This document shows positions 20,034-27,649 of a stretch of DNA of 40,546 nucleotides, piece by piece; the stretch's first letter is position 1; the number at the start of each line of letters is the position of its first letter. Below the pieces are notes generated by a model. That model was not told the DNA's origin. It saw nothing but the letters and a program-made list of their open reading frames with translations, and searched no databases. Origin of the DNA: a virus. A program made the translations under genes and the position numbers. The DNA is taken from the IMG/VR virus record IMGVR_UViG_3300009071_000020, positions 1 through 40,546 of that record; one strand, 5' to 3'.

Positions 20034-20118
20034 TGGTACGAGTAAGAGGACTTGAACCTCCACGCATTGCTGCACTAGAACCTAAATCTAGCGTGTCTAC
20101 CAATTCCACCATACTCGC
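20034..20118 (-). tRNA. tRNA-Leu (UAG)
   Basis: Class II tRNA. Acceptor GCGAGTA/TACTCGT with a G-U pair, anticodon loop TTTAGGT (anticodon TAG), long variable arm, discriminator A and encoded CCA. Confidence 0.95.
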
Positions 20119-20121
20119 ACG

Positions 20122-20197
20122 TGGTGCCCCCACACGGACTCGAACCGCGGACCTACTGATTACAAATCAGTTGCTCTACCAGCTGAGCTATAGGGGC
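20122..20197 (-). tRNA. tRNA-Thr (UGU)
   Basis: Complete cloverleaf. Acceptor GCCCCTA/TGGGGGC, anticodon loop TTTGTAA (anticodon TGT), discriminator A and encoded CCA. First tRNA after the 20201-20368 structured RNA. Confidence 0.95.
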
Positions 20198-20200
20198 ATT

Positions 20201-20368
20201 AAACTACTTACTAGATGCGCCCTCAGTATCTCCAATCTCTCCGCACGGCCTTATTGACATTGCCGCTCTAGTTCGACTGAAACTAGTAAAACTTGACATC
20301 TAAGCCTAACAGTTTTAGAGTTTTTAGCTGATCAACGCCTCTACACGGACGTATCTAGTAAGTAGTTT
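20201..20368 (-). ncRNA. 168-nt structured RNA closed by a perfect 16-bp stem
   Basis: AAACTACTTACTAGAT (20201-20216) and its exact reverse complement (20353-20368) close a 136-base interior; pairing continues inward with a G-T pair and several more bases. Inside are CTAGTT/AACTAG with a 7-base loop, TAAAACT/AGTTTTA and CGGC/GCCG hairpins. The element lies between the promoter at 20425-20453 and tRNA-Thr, in a gap with no protein gene, and is assigned to the minus strand by that context. No known RNA family was recognised. It may be a functional RNA excised by a double-strand-specific RNase. Confidence 0.68.
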
Positions 20369-20424
20369 ATTCTTATTCAATTGTCAAATAACGTGTTAAT
20401 GTCTTTGCATCAACTTATGTATTC

Positions 20425-20453
20425 AATATAACGTATAATGATGTCGTTGTCAA
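20425..20453 (-). promoter_or_regulatory. Strong sigma70-type promoter of the structured RNA/tRNA cluster
   Basis: Minus strand TTGACA (20448-20453), 17-base spacer, TATATT (20425-20430). It drives the 168-nt RNA and the tRNAs below it. Confidence 0.83.
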
Positions 20454-20509
20454 CACCTTTTTTATTTTTCCTACGTTTTATTTATCCTTTTTATCTACGT
20501 AGATAATTA

Positions 20510-21034
20510 TTATTCTTGTATAGATGCAGATAGATTAATAATTACCGTTTGACCCTCATAAAATCTACGAGTAGTTTTTTGTGTAATTGTGGCACCACCA
20601 TATTCTACAGTTGTGGTCCAGCCGCTTGCTACACTTCGTGTCTCGTTTACGTGGACTGTGCGACAACTTTCTTCCTGGCGGTAGCCAACAATTTCACGTC
20701 CGGGTTTTGCGCCTGATTTATCTGCACCAATAACACCACCTAATATTGCGCCGGCTGCTGCGCCGCCGTCGTTTCCACCAATTGCTTTACCGAGGATGCC
20801 GCCAATAATCATACCAGCTAGGGCGCCTTCACCAGCACTCCCTTTATTTTTAGAGTAGATAGGTATATCTTTAATAGTACATTTTGTAGATGGTACTTTA
20901 ACCGTTTTGTTATGATAATGAGGCACGCTGCTCAATACTGTTCCACGAACAGTAGTAGTGTTGTCATAACTTTCAGCATTGACGATAGATGTGGTCATCG
21001 CCACTGCTGTCATCGCTATCAAAAACTTTTTCAT
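20510..21034 (-). CDS. Glycine-zipper outer-membrane/surface antigen-like protein
   Basis: A 174-residue protein with a Sec signal peptide (MKKFLIAMTAVAMTTSIVNA). A central glycine-zipper segment (about 67-105: GEGALAGMIIGGILGKAIGG followed by GAAAGAILGGVIGAD) matches the 2TM glycine-zipper domain of the rickettsial 17-kDa surface antigen type. A C-terminal part with CRTVHV and TTVEYGGATI follows. There is no lipobox Cys at the signal-peptide end. It probably acts in the envelope; T4-like marine phages are known to carry such proteins, but the function is unclear. AAGGAAG precedes the ATG, which lies inside the 3' end of a small upstream ORF. Confidence 0.85.
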   Translation of the reverse strand: MKKFLIAMTAVAMTTSIVNAESYDNTTTVRGTVLSSVPHYHNKTVKVPSTKCTIKDIPIYSKNKGSAGEGALAGMIIGGILGKAIGGNDGGAAAGAILGGVIGADKSGAKPGREIVGYRQEESCRTVHVNETRSVASGWTTTVEYGGATITQKTTRRFYEGQTVIINLSASIQE

Positions 21035-21137
21035 CTTCTAACTTCCTTACTATATCTATTCCGAGTTCCCTATCTATATCAGACATGACTAGTTGCACAC
21101 TGTGCATAAACCATTCATCTGATATATCATTTATCAT
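20973..21137 (-). CDS. Small acidic protein, 54 aa, overlapping its neighbours
   Basis: The ATG at 21137 overlaps the stop of the 21134-21421 gene in ATGA. The frame runs 54 codons (MINDISDEWFMHSVQLVMSD and on, ending HIYRQC) and ends 62 bases inside the glycine-zipper gene. The product is acidic and helical with no known motif. The coupled start and otherwise empty gap favour a real gene; the long overlap with the next gene is the main doubt. Confidence 0.55.
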   Translation of the reverse strand: MINDISDEWFMHSVQLVMSDIDRELGIDIVRKLEDEKVFDSDDSSGDDHIYRQC

Positions 21138-21421
21138 AGCAACTCTGGAAACATTCTCTTTACATAATTATTGACAATTACCTGGGTATCTCGATCCACT
21201 TGAGATATATTGCCTCTGGGGGCATCAACGCCTTGTGTTCGAATTTCACCCTTGGCTACACGCAAAAGTTCACGCTTGTTTAGTTCTTGTACTTGATCTA
21301 AGGTGACTTGTCGTTGAGCGATTGCACTTATAATATATTCGGATACATCGCCGTGAGTCATTGGTATTTCAATTTTCGCATTAATGCGTTTTATACCATC
21401 AGGATAAAGTTGAGCTCTCAT
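21134..21421 (-). CDS. Hypothetical protein, 95 aa
   Basis: Small soluble protein with blocks KRINAKIEIPMTHGDVSEYI, QVQELNKRELLRVAKGEIRT and VIVNNYVKRMFPELL. The helical, mixed-charge composition fits a DNA-binding or regulatory protein, but no motif can be named. A sigma70-type promoter lies 39-66 bases upstream, so it is probably an early gene, followed by a translationally coupled 54-aa ORF. Confidence 0.75.
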   Translation of the reverse strand: MRAQLYPDGIKRINAKIEIPMTHGDVSEYIISAIAQRQVTLDQVQELNKRELLRVAKGEIRTQGVDAPRGNISQVDRDTQVIVNNYVKRMFPELL

Positions 21422-21459
21422 GTTTCTACCATTGTTGTTTGTTTACATCTTATGTTCTT

Positions 21460-21487
21460 AATATAACATAACCGTTCTAGATGTCAA
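21460..21487 (-). promoter_or_regulatory. Sigma70-type promoter
   Basis: Minus strand TTGACA (21482-21487), 16-base spacer, TATATT (21460-21465), in the gap after the 21517-22884 gene. It drives the 21134-21421 gene. Confidence 0.78.
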
Positions 21488-21516
21488 GTAAAAGATGTTA
21501 CTTTTTAAAAGATATC

Positions 21517-22884
21517 TTACCAAGTTCCTAAACTAGCACGTTTCCAAATATTGGTCACGCCGTCATAGTCTGCTGTCGCAATATACATATGCTCACCATC
21601 AGTGGCAATTGCACCTTTTTTGTCACCAGCTTTGCCGATTGGACTAGATGGGATGTCTTCTTGCGCAATAGGGTTAGGATTGGTTAAATTCGTTGTGGCG
21701 TTAGATGGTGTATTAACTACTGTGCCTGTGGTTGCTATAGCTGTTGCCGCTGGCTGTGCAGATGGCTCTACTGGAGAACCAGCACTTACTGCTGAAGTCG
21801 CTGCATCTGGAACATCAGTATAACCAGTTACTCTCCCACAGTAGTCATATGTTGCTACACGTGTCACGCCTTGTATTTCTGGATCAGTTTGATTGCGTAG
21901 CTTTGAAATTAGCTCTGGTTCTAGTATATAATCAAATATGCTTTTGCCAGATGCGTCAACTTCATATGGCTCCAATTGATTAAATGCTGCTTGTAATCCA
22001 GCGCCCAGTCTCTGTGCTTGCGCCAGTGTCATTGTTGATGGATCAATAGCAACACCAACACCAGTGTGTATTCTATCCACTGGACTGAACACACTCCCGC
22101 CGTTGCCAGTTTCACCAGTTGTGCTATCAGGTTCGGTTCCCTTAAAGTTATTTTCAAACTCTATAAGGTTTTGCATATCATCAGCAAAGGCATCTATATG
22201 TGAAGCAAATCCATCAAGCACACTTTGGGGCGCATTAACTAGTTCCTGAATACTAAATGAGCCATCAGGCTGTCTCATTAGATCGGCAATGTCTCCCAGA
22301 GTTCCTCCAGTAAATATACCAGCACTAAATGAAGCACCTGCAGATCCGCCAGCACCTGGGAGGCTAATACAGCCTCCGATATCACTGTTTGCGATTGTTC
22401 CCAGTTGGTCTAATACATTTTGTCCTGCGCCAGTAAAGCTACCAAATAAATCACCAAGTACATTGGGGATTGCTCTTGGCATAATTGGTGTTCCACAAAA
22501 ATTAATCATATTGGCAATTGCGGCAAATTCAGCTATTGCATCATTCAACCTTCCAATAATATTTTCAATATTGGTGTGCGCAATGAACGAGTCAAGTGCA
22601 GCCTGTGCTTTATTGAGAGCGCCTTGTAGTTTAGCTAATGCTCCATTAATATTAATACCAATCTCAGCCAAAAGCCCTGCAATGTTAGCTTTAAGACAAA
22701 TTTGCAAGTTAGGTAGTTTAATACCATTACCTGCCAATAAACTACAAATTAGTTCTCGCAAACTAAAACTAGTTTCGCCTTTTATAATTGCTCCTGCTGG
22801 CCCAATATCAATAGAATTTGGAATACTTACTGTGCGATTTAAATAATCATTAGCTGAAGATAAACCGCTTGTAAAGTCAGTCAT
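21517..22884 (-). CDS. Putative virion structural protein next to PAAR protein
   Basis: A 455-residue protein. The N-terminal region contains FSLRELICSLLAGNGIKLP followed by LQICLKANIAGLLAEIG. Then come long Ala/Gly/Ile-rich amphipathic helices, a Gly/Ser/Pro-rich low-complexity zone (about 365-420), and a C-terminal strand pair (GAIATDGEHMYIATADYDG) typical of fibre or baseplate attachments. From memory, the N-terminal part resembles a virion protein of T4-like cyanophages. Its ATG overlaps the PAAR gene stop by 1 base, suggesting a joint role in the baseplate hub or spike. No enzyme motif seen. Confidence 0.75.
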   Translation of the reverse strand: MTDFTSGLSSANDYLNRTVSIPNSIDIGPAGAIIKGETSFSLRELICSLLAGNGIKLPNLQICLKANIAGLLAEIGININGALAKLQGALNKAQAALDSFIAHTNIENIIGRLNDAIAEFAAIANMINFCGTPIMPRAIPNVLGDLFGSFTGAGQNVLDQLGTIANSDIGGCISLPGAGGSAGASFSAGIFTGGTLGDIADLMRQPDGSFSIQELVNAPQSVLDGFASHIDAFADDMQNLIEFENNFKGTEPDSTTGETGNGGSVFSPVDRIHTGVGVAIDPSTMTLAQAQRLGAGLQAAFNQLEPYEVDASGKSIFDYILEPELISKLRNQTDPEIQGVTRVATYDYCGRVTGYTDVPDAATSAVSAGSPVEPSAQPAATAIATTGTVVNTPSNATTNLTNPNPIAQEDIPSSPIGKAGDKKGAIATDGEHMYIATADYDGVTNIWKRASLGTW

Positions 22885-23174
22885 TACCCGCCTACCTTCA
22901 CATCACCACTACAACCAACAGCACTGGGCGCACAATGCGATCCTCCAGGGATAGGACACTTCCCATCTGGCGAGGCACTGTTGCCTTGTATTACCACTAA
23001 CTTACCATTAATACGAACATTGGGATTAGCGGCGTTCAATGTACCGCCGCCATGTGAGTTTGGATCATTGTCAACACTGACTAATTTAGTGTTTGCATAG
23101 ACAGTAGCTTGTCCCGAAACAATGTTACTTGCTCCACAACTTCTTTGATCGCCATTTCTATGCACACCGCTCAT
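22884..23174 (-). CDS. PAAR-repeat spike-tip protein
   Basis: A 96-residue protein with the short Gly/Pro/His-rich beta repeats of PAAR proteins: GVHRNGDQRSCGASNIVSGQ, VSVDNDPNSHGGG, VRINGKLVVIQGN and CPIPGGSHCAPSAVGCSG. In T4-type phages the PAAR protein (gp5.4 type) caps the membrane-piercing spike of the baseplate and binds a metal with His/Cys. Several Cys and His residues are present. It overlaps by one base with the genes on both sides, so spike and neighbours are made together. Confidence 0.9.
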   Translation of the reverse strand: MSGVHRNGDQRSCGASNIVSGQATVYANTKLVSVDNDPNSHGGGTLNAANPNVRINGKLVVIQGNSASPDGKCPIPGGSHCAPSAVGCSGDVKVGG

Positions 23175-23464
23175 TATACTGTTACAATTCCTGTTGTCTG
23201 TTGTGTGTACGTATCAGTGGTGTCTTTAGCAGACTTGACAATACATACAATACTATTTAGTTTTAGCTTAATCTTAGCATCTGGGCTAACAGTAAACATG
23301 AATGGTGCTAGGCCCATACCTTGCTCAGTTGCCATAAGCATTAATGGTTTAGTTACTGTAGCGTGTGATGAATCTTCCGCATCTAAACGTGCAATCATTT
23401 CCTCGCCACTGCTGAGTTTAATACTTACTACATCACCTGTTTTGTATGGTGTTTCAATAATCAT
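23174..23464 (-). CDS. Small Sm-like beta protein, 96 aa
   Basis: Begins MIIETPYKTGDVVSIKLSSG followed by EEMIARLDAEDSSHATVTKP. This is the pattern of Sm/Hfq-like or SH3-like five-stranded barrels, in which a polar-Ser-Gly-Glu turn sits between the first strands. A second half LKLNSIVCIVKSAKDTT fits further strands. Similar proteins are known from T4-like marine phages, possibly as small virion or RNA-binding proteins. It lies between glutaredoxin (ATGA overlap) and PAAR (1-base overlap). Function undecided. Confidence 0.75.
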   Translation of the reverse strand: MIIETPYKTGDVVSIKLSSGEEMIARLDAEDSSHATVTKPLMLMATEQGMGLAPFMFTVSPDAKIKLKLNSIVCIVKSAKDTTDTYTQQTTGIVTV

Positions 23465-23712
23465 AATGTGTATCCGGTTCCGTTGTAATTGGTTTCTTCT
23501 AAGTAAGTACCTAATTGATCCTTACCGCCTATTGATGTTCCATTGACTTTAATCTGTGGGAAGGTACGTGCTCCGGGGAACATCTCTAATACTTCCTCAC
23601 GAGTAAAGTCTGTGTCGAGTTGAAAATACTTGTATTTTAACTCACGTTGTTCGCAAAGCCGCTTTGCTTGATCACAATGCGGACATGCTGGTTTACCATA
23701 AATTTCAATCAT
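23461..23712 (-). CDS. grx: Glutaredoxin
   Basis: An 83-residue thioredoxin-fold protein with the dithiol active site CPHC at residues 10-13, the cis-Pro region TFPQIKVNGTSIGG and a normal glutaredoxin length. Glutaredoxin reduces the class Ia ribonucleotide reductase after each turnover. It overlaps nrdB by 4 bases and follows nrdA-nrdB, a common phage arrangement for dNTP supply. Confidence 0.95.
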   Translation of the reverse strand: MIEIYGKPACPHCDQAKRLCEQRELKYKYFQLDTDFTREEVLEMFPGARTFPQIKVNGTSIGGKDQLGTYLEETNYNGTGYTL

Positions 23713-24836
23713 AAACTAAATCCTTTAAATGTGTCTTCACTGACATCTTTTTTAACGCCGCCCAGTATATATGAACTAATTTCTGTTTCTTGTGGTGCTA
23801 CTTGAACTTCTGCACCGCTAATCCATTTCTGCGTCCACGGTAGTGGGTTGGCTTGTGTGGTAGTGTACGGGCATTTTAGTCCCAACGCTGTCATACGCTT
23901 ACAACAGATCCATTCAATATAGTTATTTAATAGTTCAGCGTTCAGGCCAATCATTGACCCGTCCTTGAATAGGTATTGTGCCCATTGCTTTTCCTGTTCT
24001 ACTGCATCTACAAACATTTGAATAATGTCTGATTCGCACTCTTTTGCAATTTCCGCAAATTCAGGATCTTCTTTAACAAGAACTTTGGTAAGAAGATATT
24101 GTGTTGATGCAAGGTGTATGTTTTCGTCACGTGCAATAAATTTAATAATTTTAGCATTACCTTCCATCTTCTTGAGTTCTGCAAATGCCCAAGAGCAAGC
24201 AAAACTTACATAGAAGCGAATACCTTCTAATACGTTTACACTGTTTAAACACATCCAGATTTTCTTTTTAAGTTCACGCTTGTCAACAGTAATCTTTTTA
24301 CCATTAACAGTGTGTGTGCCTTCGCCCAACAATTGATACCACTGTTGATATTCGATAAGATCATCATAATACTTTGAAATGTCATCAGCACATTCCACAA
24401 TCTCTTTGTTATCCAAAAGGCTGTCAAATACTATGCTTGGATTTGAGTAGATATTACGAATAATATGAGTGTAACTACGTGAGTGAATTGTTTCGCTAAA
24501 CGCCCAAGTTTCAATCCATGTTTCCAGTTCTGGAAGCGTAGTAATTGGCAACAATGCCAAGTTAGGGCTACGTCCTTGTACACTATCCAACAAGATCTGA
24601 CGCTTTAAGTTACTTGTAAAGATATGCTGTTCATGCTCAGTAAGTTTCTTAAAATCACTACTGTCTTTACTTACATCTACTTCTTGTGGTTGCCAGAAAA
24701 AACCCAATTGCTTTTCTGTTAGTTTATCAAATTGTTTATATTTTAATATATCGTATCTTTGAAAGCCTAGGCCTTCATCCAAAAACGCATTTGCTTGCGT
24801 ATGGTGTTTTTTGTTCTCTGTGTTTAGTACTGACAT
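23709..24836 (-). CDS. nrdB: Ribonucleotide reductase class Ia, beta subunit
   Basis: A 375-residue R2 protein. Metal-site and radical landmarks are present: WAFSETIHSRSYTHIIRNIY contains the Glu-x-x-His ligand pair and the tyrosyl-radical Tyr, and IARDENIHLASTQYLL holds the second Glu/His pair. The C-terminus ends in an acidic, flexible peptide (SEDTFKGFSL) that docks on NrdA. It makes the radical used to reduce ribonucleotides. It starts 9 bases after the nrdA stop. Confidence 0.97.
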   Translation of the reverse strand: MSVLNTENKKHHTQANAFLDEGLGFQRYDILKYKQFDKLTEKQLGFFWQPQEVDVSKDSSDFKKLTEHEQHIFTSNLKRQILLDSVQGRSPNLALLPITTLPELETWIETWAFSETIHSRSYTHIIRNIYSNPSIVFDSLLDNKEIVECADDISKYYDDLIEYQQWYQLLGEGTHTVNGKKITVDKRELKKKIWMCLNSVNVLEGIRFYVSFACSWAFAELKKMEGNAKIIKFIARDENIHLASTQYLLTKVLVKEDPEFAEIAKECESDIIQMFVDAVEQEKQWAQYLFKDGSMIGLNAELLNNYIEWICCKRMTALGLKCPYTTTQANPLPWTQKWISGAEVQVAPQETEISSYILGGVKKDVSEDTFKGFSL

Positions 24837-24845
24837 TATTATTTC

Positions 24846-27149
24846 CTAAATTACGCAACTATCGCAGTCATCATCATCGATGTCTGAGATAGCCAATGGG
24901 GGGTCGTCTTTGAAGTCAATTTCGCCTTGACCATCATATGTGTTAAAGTAATACAATTGTTTTCCGCCGTATTTGTAGAACATTATAAGATGCTGTAGCA
25001 TTGTACTCATTGGAATCTTTTCATCTTCATAAAATTCCGGGTTGTAACTTGTATTAACACTGATGCCCTGATCGATATACTTTTGTAATATTGCCATAAT
25101 CTTCAAATAGCCTTCTGGACTATGTTGACTCCATAATAAATCATACTTGTTTTTCAGTCTAGGATATCCTGGAACCACTTGCTTTAGTACACCGTGCTTT
25201 GATTGCTTGACTGACACAAACGCACGTGGTGGTTCAATACCGTTTGTGCTGTTTGAAATCTGTGCGCTTGTCTCTGCTGGCATAAGTGCCATTAGTGTCG
25301 AGTTTCTAATTCCAGTTTCTTTAAGTTGTTGACGTAGACTGTCCCAATCCATACGCTCAACGTGTGGTACTAGTTCGTCTACTTCTTGTTTATAAGTTTG
25401 GTTTGGTGTAATGCCTTGTCCGTATTTTGTTTCGCATACACCTTCAATATTGCCTTTTTCGATTGCAAGGTCTGCACTGGCTTTAATTAAGTAATAACTC
25501 CATGCTTCTGTCCATTCGTCTACTAAGGCTAGTCCCTCGGCATCAATATGCTGATAGGTTAAATTGTTTTTAGCTAGCCAGAAAGCAAAGTTAATAATAC
25601 CCACACCCAAAGGGCGGCGCTTCATTGTTGATAACTGTGCTGCTAACACAGGATAATTTTGATAGTCTAATAGTTCATCCAGTCCACGTACTGCTAATGC
25701 ACAAACACGTTCAAAGTCTGCTGGAGTTTTAATATTGCCCCAATTGATAGCACTGAGCGTACATAGTGAAATTTCTCCCTCTTCATCGTTAAATGCATTG
25801 AGAGGCTTTGTTGGCAAGTTGATTTCACAGCACAGGTTACTTTGCTTAACAGGAGCCATTGACTCGTCAAAACTACCATGGGTATTGGCGTGATCTACGT
25901 TCATCAAATAGATACGGCCAGTATTTTTACGTTCTTCCATAAATGACCCAAACAGGTCACCTGCTGGAACAACTTGCTTGCGAATATCTTTCCTACGTTC
26001 AGCTGCTTCATATAGGCGCTTAAACTCGTCCTGATCTGCAAAGAATGCATCATACAACCCTGGCACATCGCTAGGAGAGAACAGTGTGATATTGCCGCCA
26101 GTTAGTAGACGCTCATACATTAGCTTGTTAAACTGTACGCCGTAATCTAGGTGACGAACACGATTGTCTTCTGTGCCTTTATTGTTTTTAAGCACTAGTA
26201 GGTCTTCTACTTCATAGTGCCAGATAGGATAATAAAGAGTTGCAGCGCCGCCGCGAACACCGCCTTGGCTACATGACTTAACTGCACTTTGAAAGTGCTT
26301 ATAGAAAGGAATAACACCTGTGTGGCTTGCATCACCTTTGCGTATTGGCGAACCGATAGCACGAATGCTACCAGCACCAACGCCAATGCCAGCTTTTTGA
26401 CTTACGTACTTAACAATAGCTGAACTAGTAGCACTGATACTGTCAAGGCTATCACCAGTCTCGATAAGAACGCAACTACTGAACTGCCTCTGTGGCGTTC
26501 GTAATCCCGCCATAATAGGAGTAGGCAGACTGATATCAAAATTACTAATAGCATCATAAAAATCCTTTACCCATTTCATTCTTGTTTCTTGGGGATAGTT
26601 AGCAAAAAGTGTGGCTGCAATCATCATGTATGCAATCTGCGGAGTTTCAAAAATCTCACCAGTAACACGATTCTGTACCAAATACTTACTGCGGAATTGT
26701 TCCATACCAACGTATGCAATATTCTCGTCTCGATCATGTTTGATATAACTGTTTAATTGCTCAATTTCATTATCACTATAAACAGAAAAAAAACTCTCAT
26801 CATAGTATCCTAGCTCAACATTCTTGCGAGCAATATCTGCAAGATGGAACGGAGTATATGTACTATACACTTGCTTTCGAATATGATAGTTAATTAAGCG
26901 TCCTGCTACCCACTGGTAATTAGGTGTCTCTTCTGAGATAAGATCGGCGGCTGCTTTGATTAATGTCTCTTGTACGTCTGAAGTTTTGATGCTGTTATAA
27001 AATTGCAAGTGACTTCGCAACTCAACTTCACTGGCACTTACACCAGTCACACCTTCACAAGCAAAAAATACAACTTTGTGCATTTTTTCCAAGTCTAAAT
27101 TTTCTGATGATCCATCTCTTTTCAAGACAGAAATTTGGCTGTTATTCAT
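24846..27149 (-). CDS. nrdA: Ribonucleotide reductase class Ia, alpha subunit
   Basis: A 767-residue R1 protein, normal length. An ATP-cone lies at the N-terminus (about 5-95, SVLKRDGSSENLDLEKMHKV). Active-site Cys226 lies in RQFSSCVLIETGD, and the radical-site motif NLCCEINLPT carries the Asn/Cys/Glu set. A PAETSAQISNSTNGIEPPR block and a C-terminal CDSC pair shuttle electrons from glutaredoxin. It supplies dNTPs for phage replication. First gene of a run nrdA-nrdB-grx-Sm-like-PAAR-virion gene. AGAAGG precedes the ATG. Confidence 0.98.
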   Translation of the reverse strand: MNNSQISVLKRDGSSENLDLEKMHKVVFFACEGVTGVSASEVELRSHLQFYNSIKTSDVQETLIKAAADLISEETPNYQWVAGRLINYHIRKQVYSTYTPFHLADIARKNVELGYYDESFFSVYSDNEIEQLNSYIKHDRDENIAYVGMEQFRSKYLVQNRVTGEIFETPQIAYMMIAATLFANYPQETRMKWVKDFYDAISNFDISLPTPIMAGLRTPQRQFSSCVLIETGDSLDSISATSSAIVKYVSQKAGIGVGAGSIRAIGSPIRKGDASHTGVIPFYKHFQSAVKSCSQGGVRGGAATLYYPIWHYEVEDLLVLKNNKGTEDNRVRHLDYGVQFNKLMYERLLTGGNITLFSPSDVPGLYDAFFADQDEFKRLYEAAERRKDIRKQVVPAGDLFGSFMEERKNTGRIYLMNVDHANTHGSFDESMAPVKQSNLCCEINLPTKPLNAFNDEEGEISLCTLSAINWGNIKTPADFERVCALAVRGLDELLDYQNYPVLAAQLSTMKRRPLGVGIINFAFWLAKNNLTYQHIDAEGLALVDEWTEAWSYYLIKASADLAIEKGNIEGVCETKYGQGITPNQTYKQEVDELVPHVERMDWDSLRQQLKETGIRNSTLMALMPAETSAQISNSTNGIEPPRAFVSVKQSKHGVLKQVVPGYPRLKNKYDLLWSQHSPEGYLKIMAILQKYIDQGISVNTSYNPEFYEDEKIPMSTMLQHLIMFYKYGGKQLYYFNTYDGQGEIDFKDDPPLAISDIDDDDCDSCVI

Positions 27150-27211
27150 ATTTTTACCTTCTCGTTGGTTTACAGTGTCAGTTATTTAACAATAAAAAAA
27201 TTTATATAAAG

Positions 27212-27646
27212 CTAGGTTAACTGCTCAGTGTCCCAACTCTTTAGTATATCACAATGTGATATGTCCGCAAGTTTATTAATTATACCATAAGTATAGTTTA
27301 AAATGTACTCGTCGTCAACTAAAATAATTAATTTTACTTCACTTTTATTTTTGTCCTGTATCAGTTTTATTTCACATGACCAGTCGATTAATTCCAAAGT
27401 ATAAGCCATACCAAGAGTAATTACGTTCTCATCGTAATCTCCAGTGTGTAGTAAATCCCATGGATTCGGCCAATCAGTATTGTCATAAGGATCAATTACT
27501 CTCGAATTAATCGGCGCTGATTTCCACCAGTCAACTACTGCTTGTAGGACCTCTTCTTCATCATCAATATTTAGCAATTCATTTCTGAAATTACGCCAAA
27601 TTTTTAATCTTTCTCGGGGACTTTCTAACCATACATTTGCAATCAT
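27212..27646 (-). CDS. Hypothetical protein, 144 aa
   Basis: Soluble Trp-rich protein with blocks VVDWWKSAPINSRVIDPYDN, WPNPWDLLHTGDYDENVITL and GMAYTLEL, followed by a beta-rich end. From memory, the WPNPW...YTLEL core recurs in small T4-like marine phage proteins of unknown function near tail genes. It starts 3 bases after the protease gene stop and is probably co-expressed with it. The 27150-27211 gap before nrdA carries an AT-rich stretch with TATAAATT, one mismatch from a late box. Confidence 0.75.
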   Translation of the reverse strand: MIANVWLESPRERLKIWRNFRNELLNIDDEEEVLQAVVDWWKSAPINSRVIDPYDNTDWPNPWDLLHTGDYDENVITLGMAYTLELIDWSCEIKLIQDKNKSEVKLIILVDDEYILNYTYGIINKLADISHCDILKSWDTEQLT

Positions 27647-27649
27647 TAT

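Noticed and set aside
19994-20257. Plus-strand ORF of 87 codons
   Set aside because: It runs antisense through tRNA-Leu and tRNA-Thr and into the 168-nt structured RNA.
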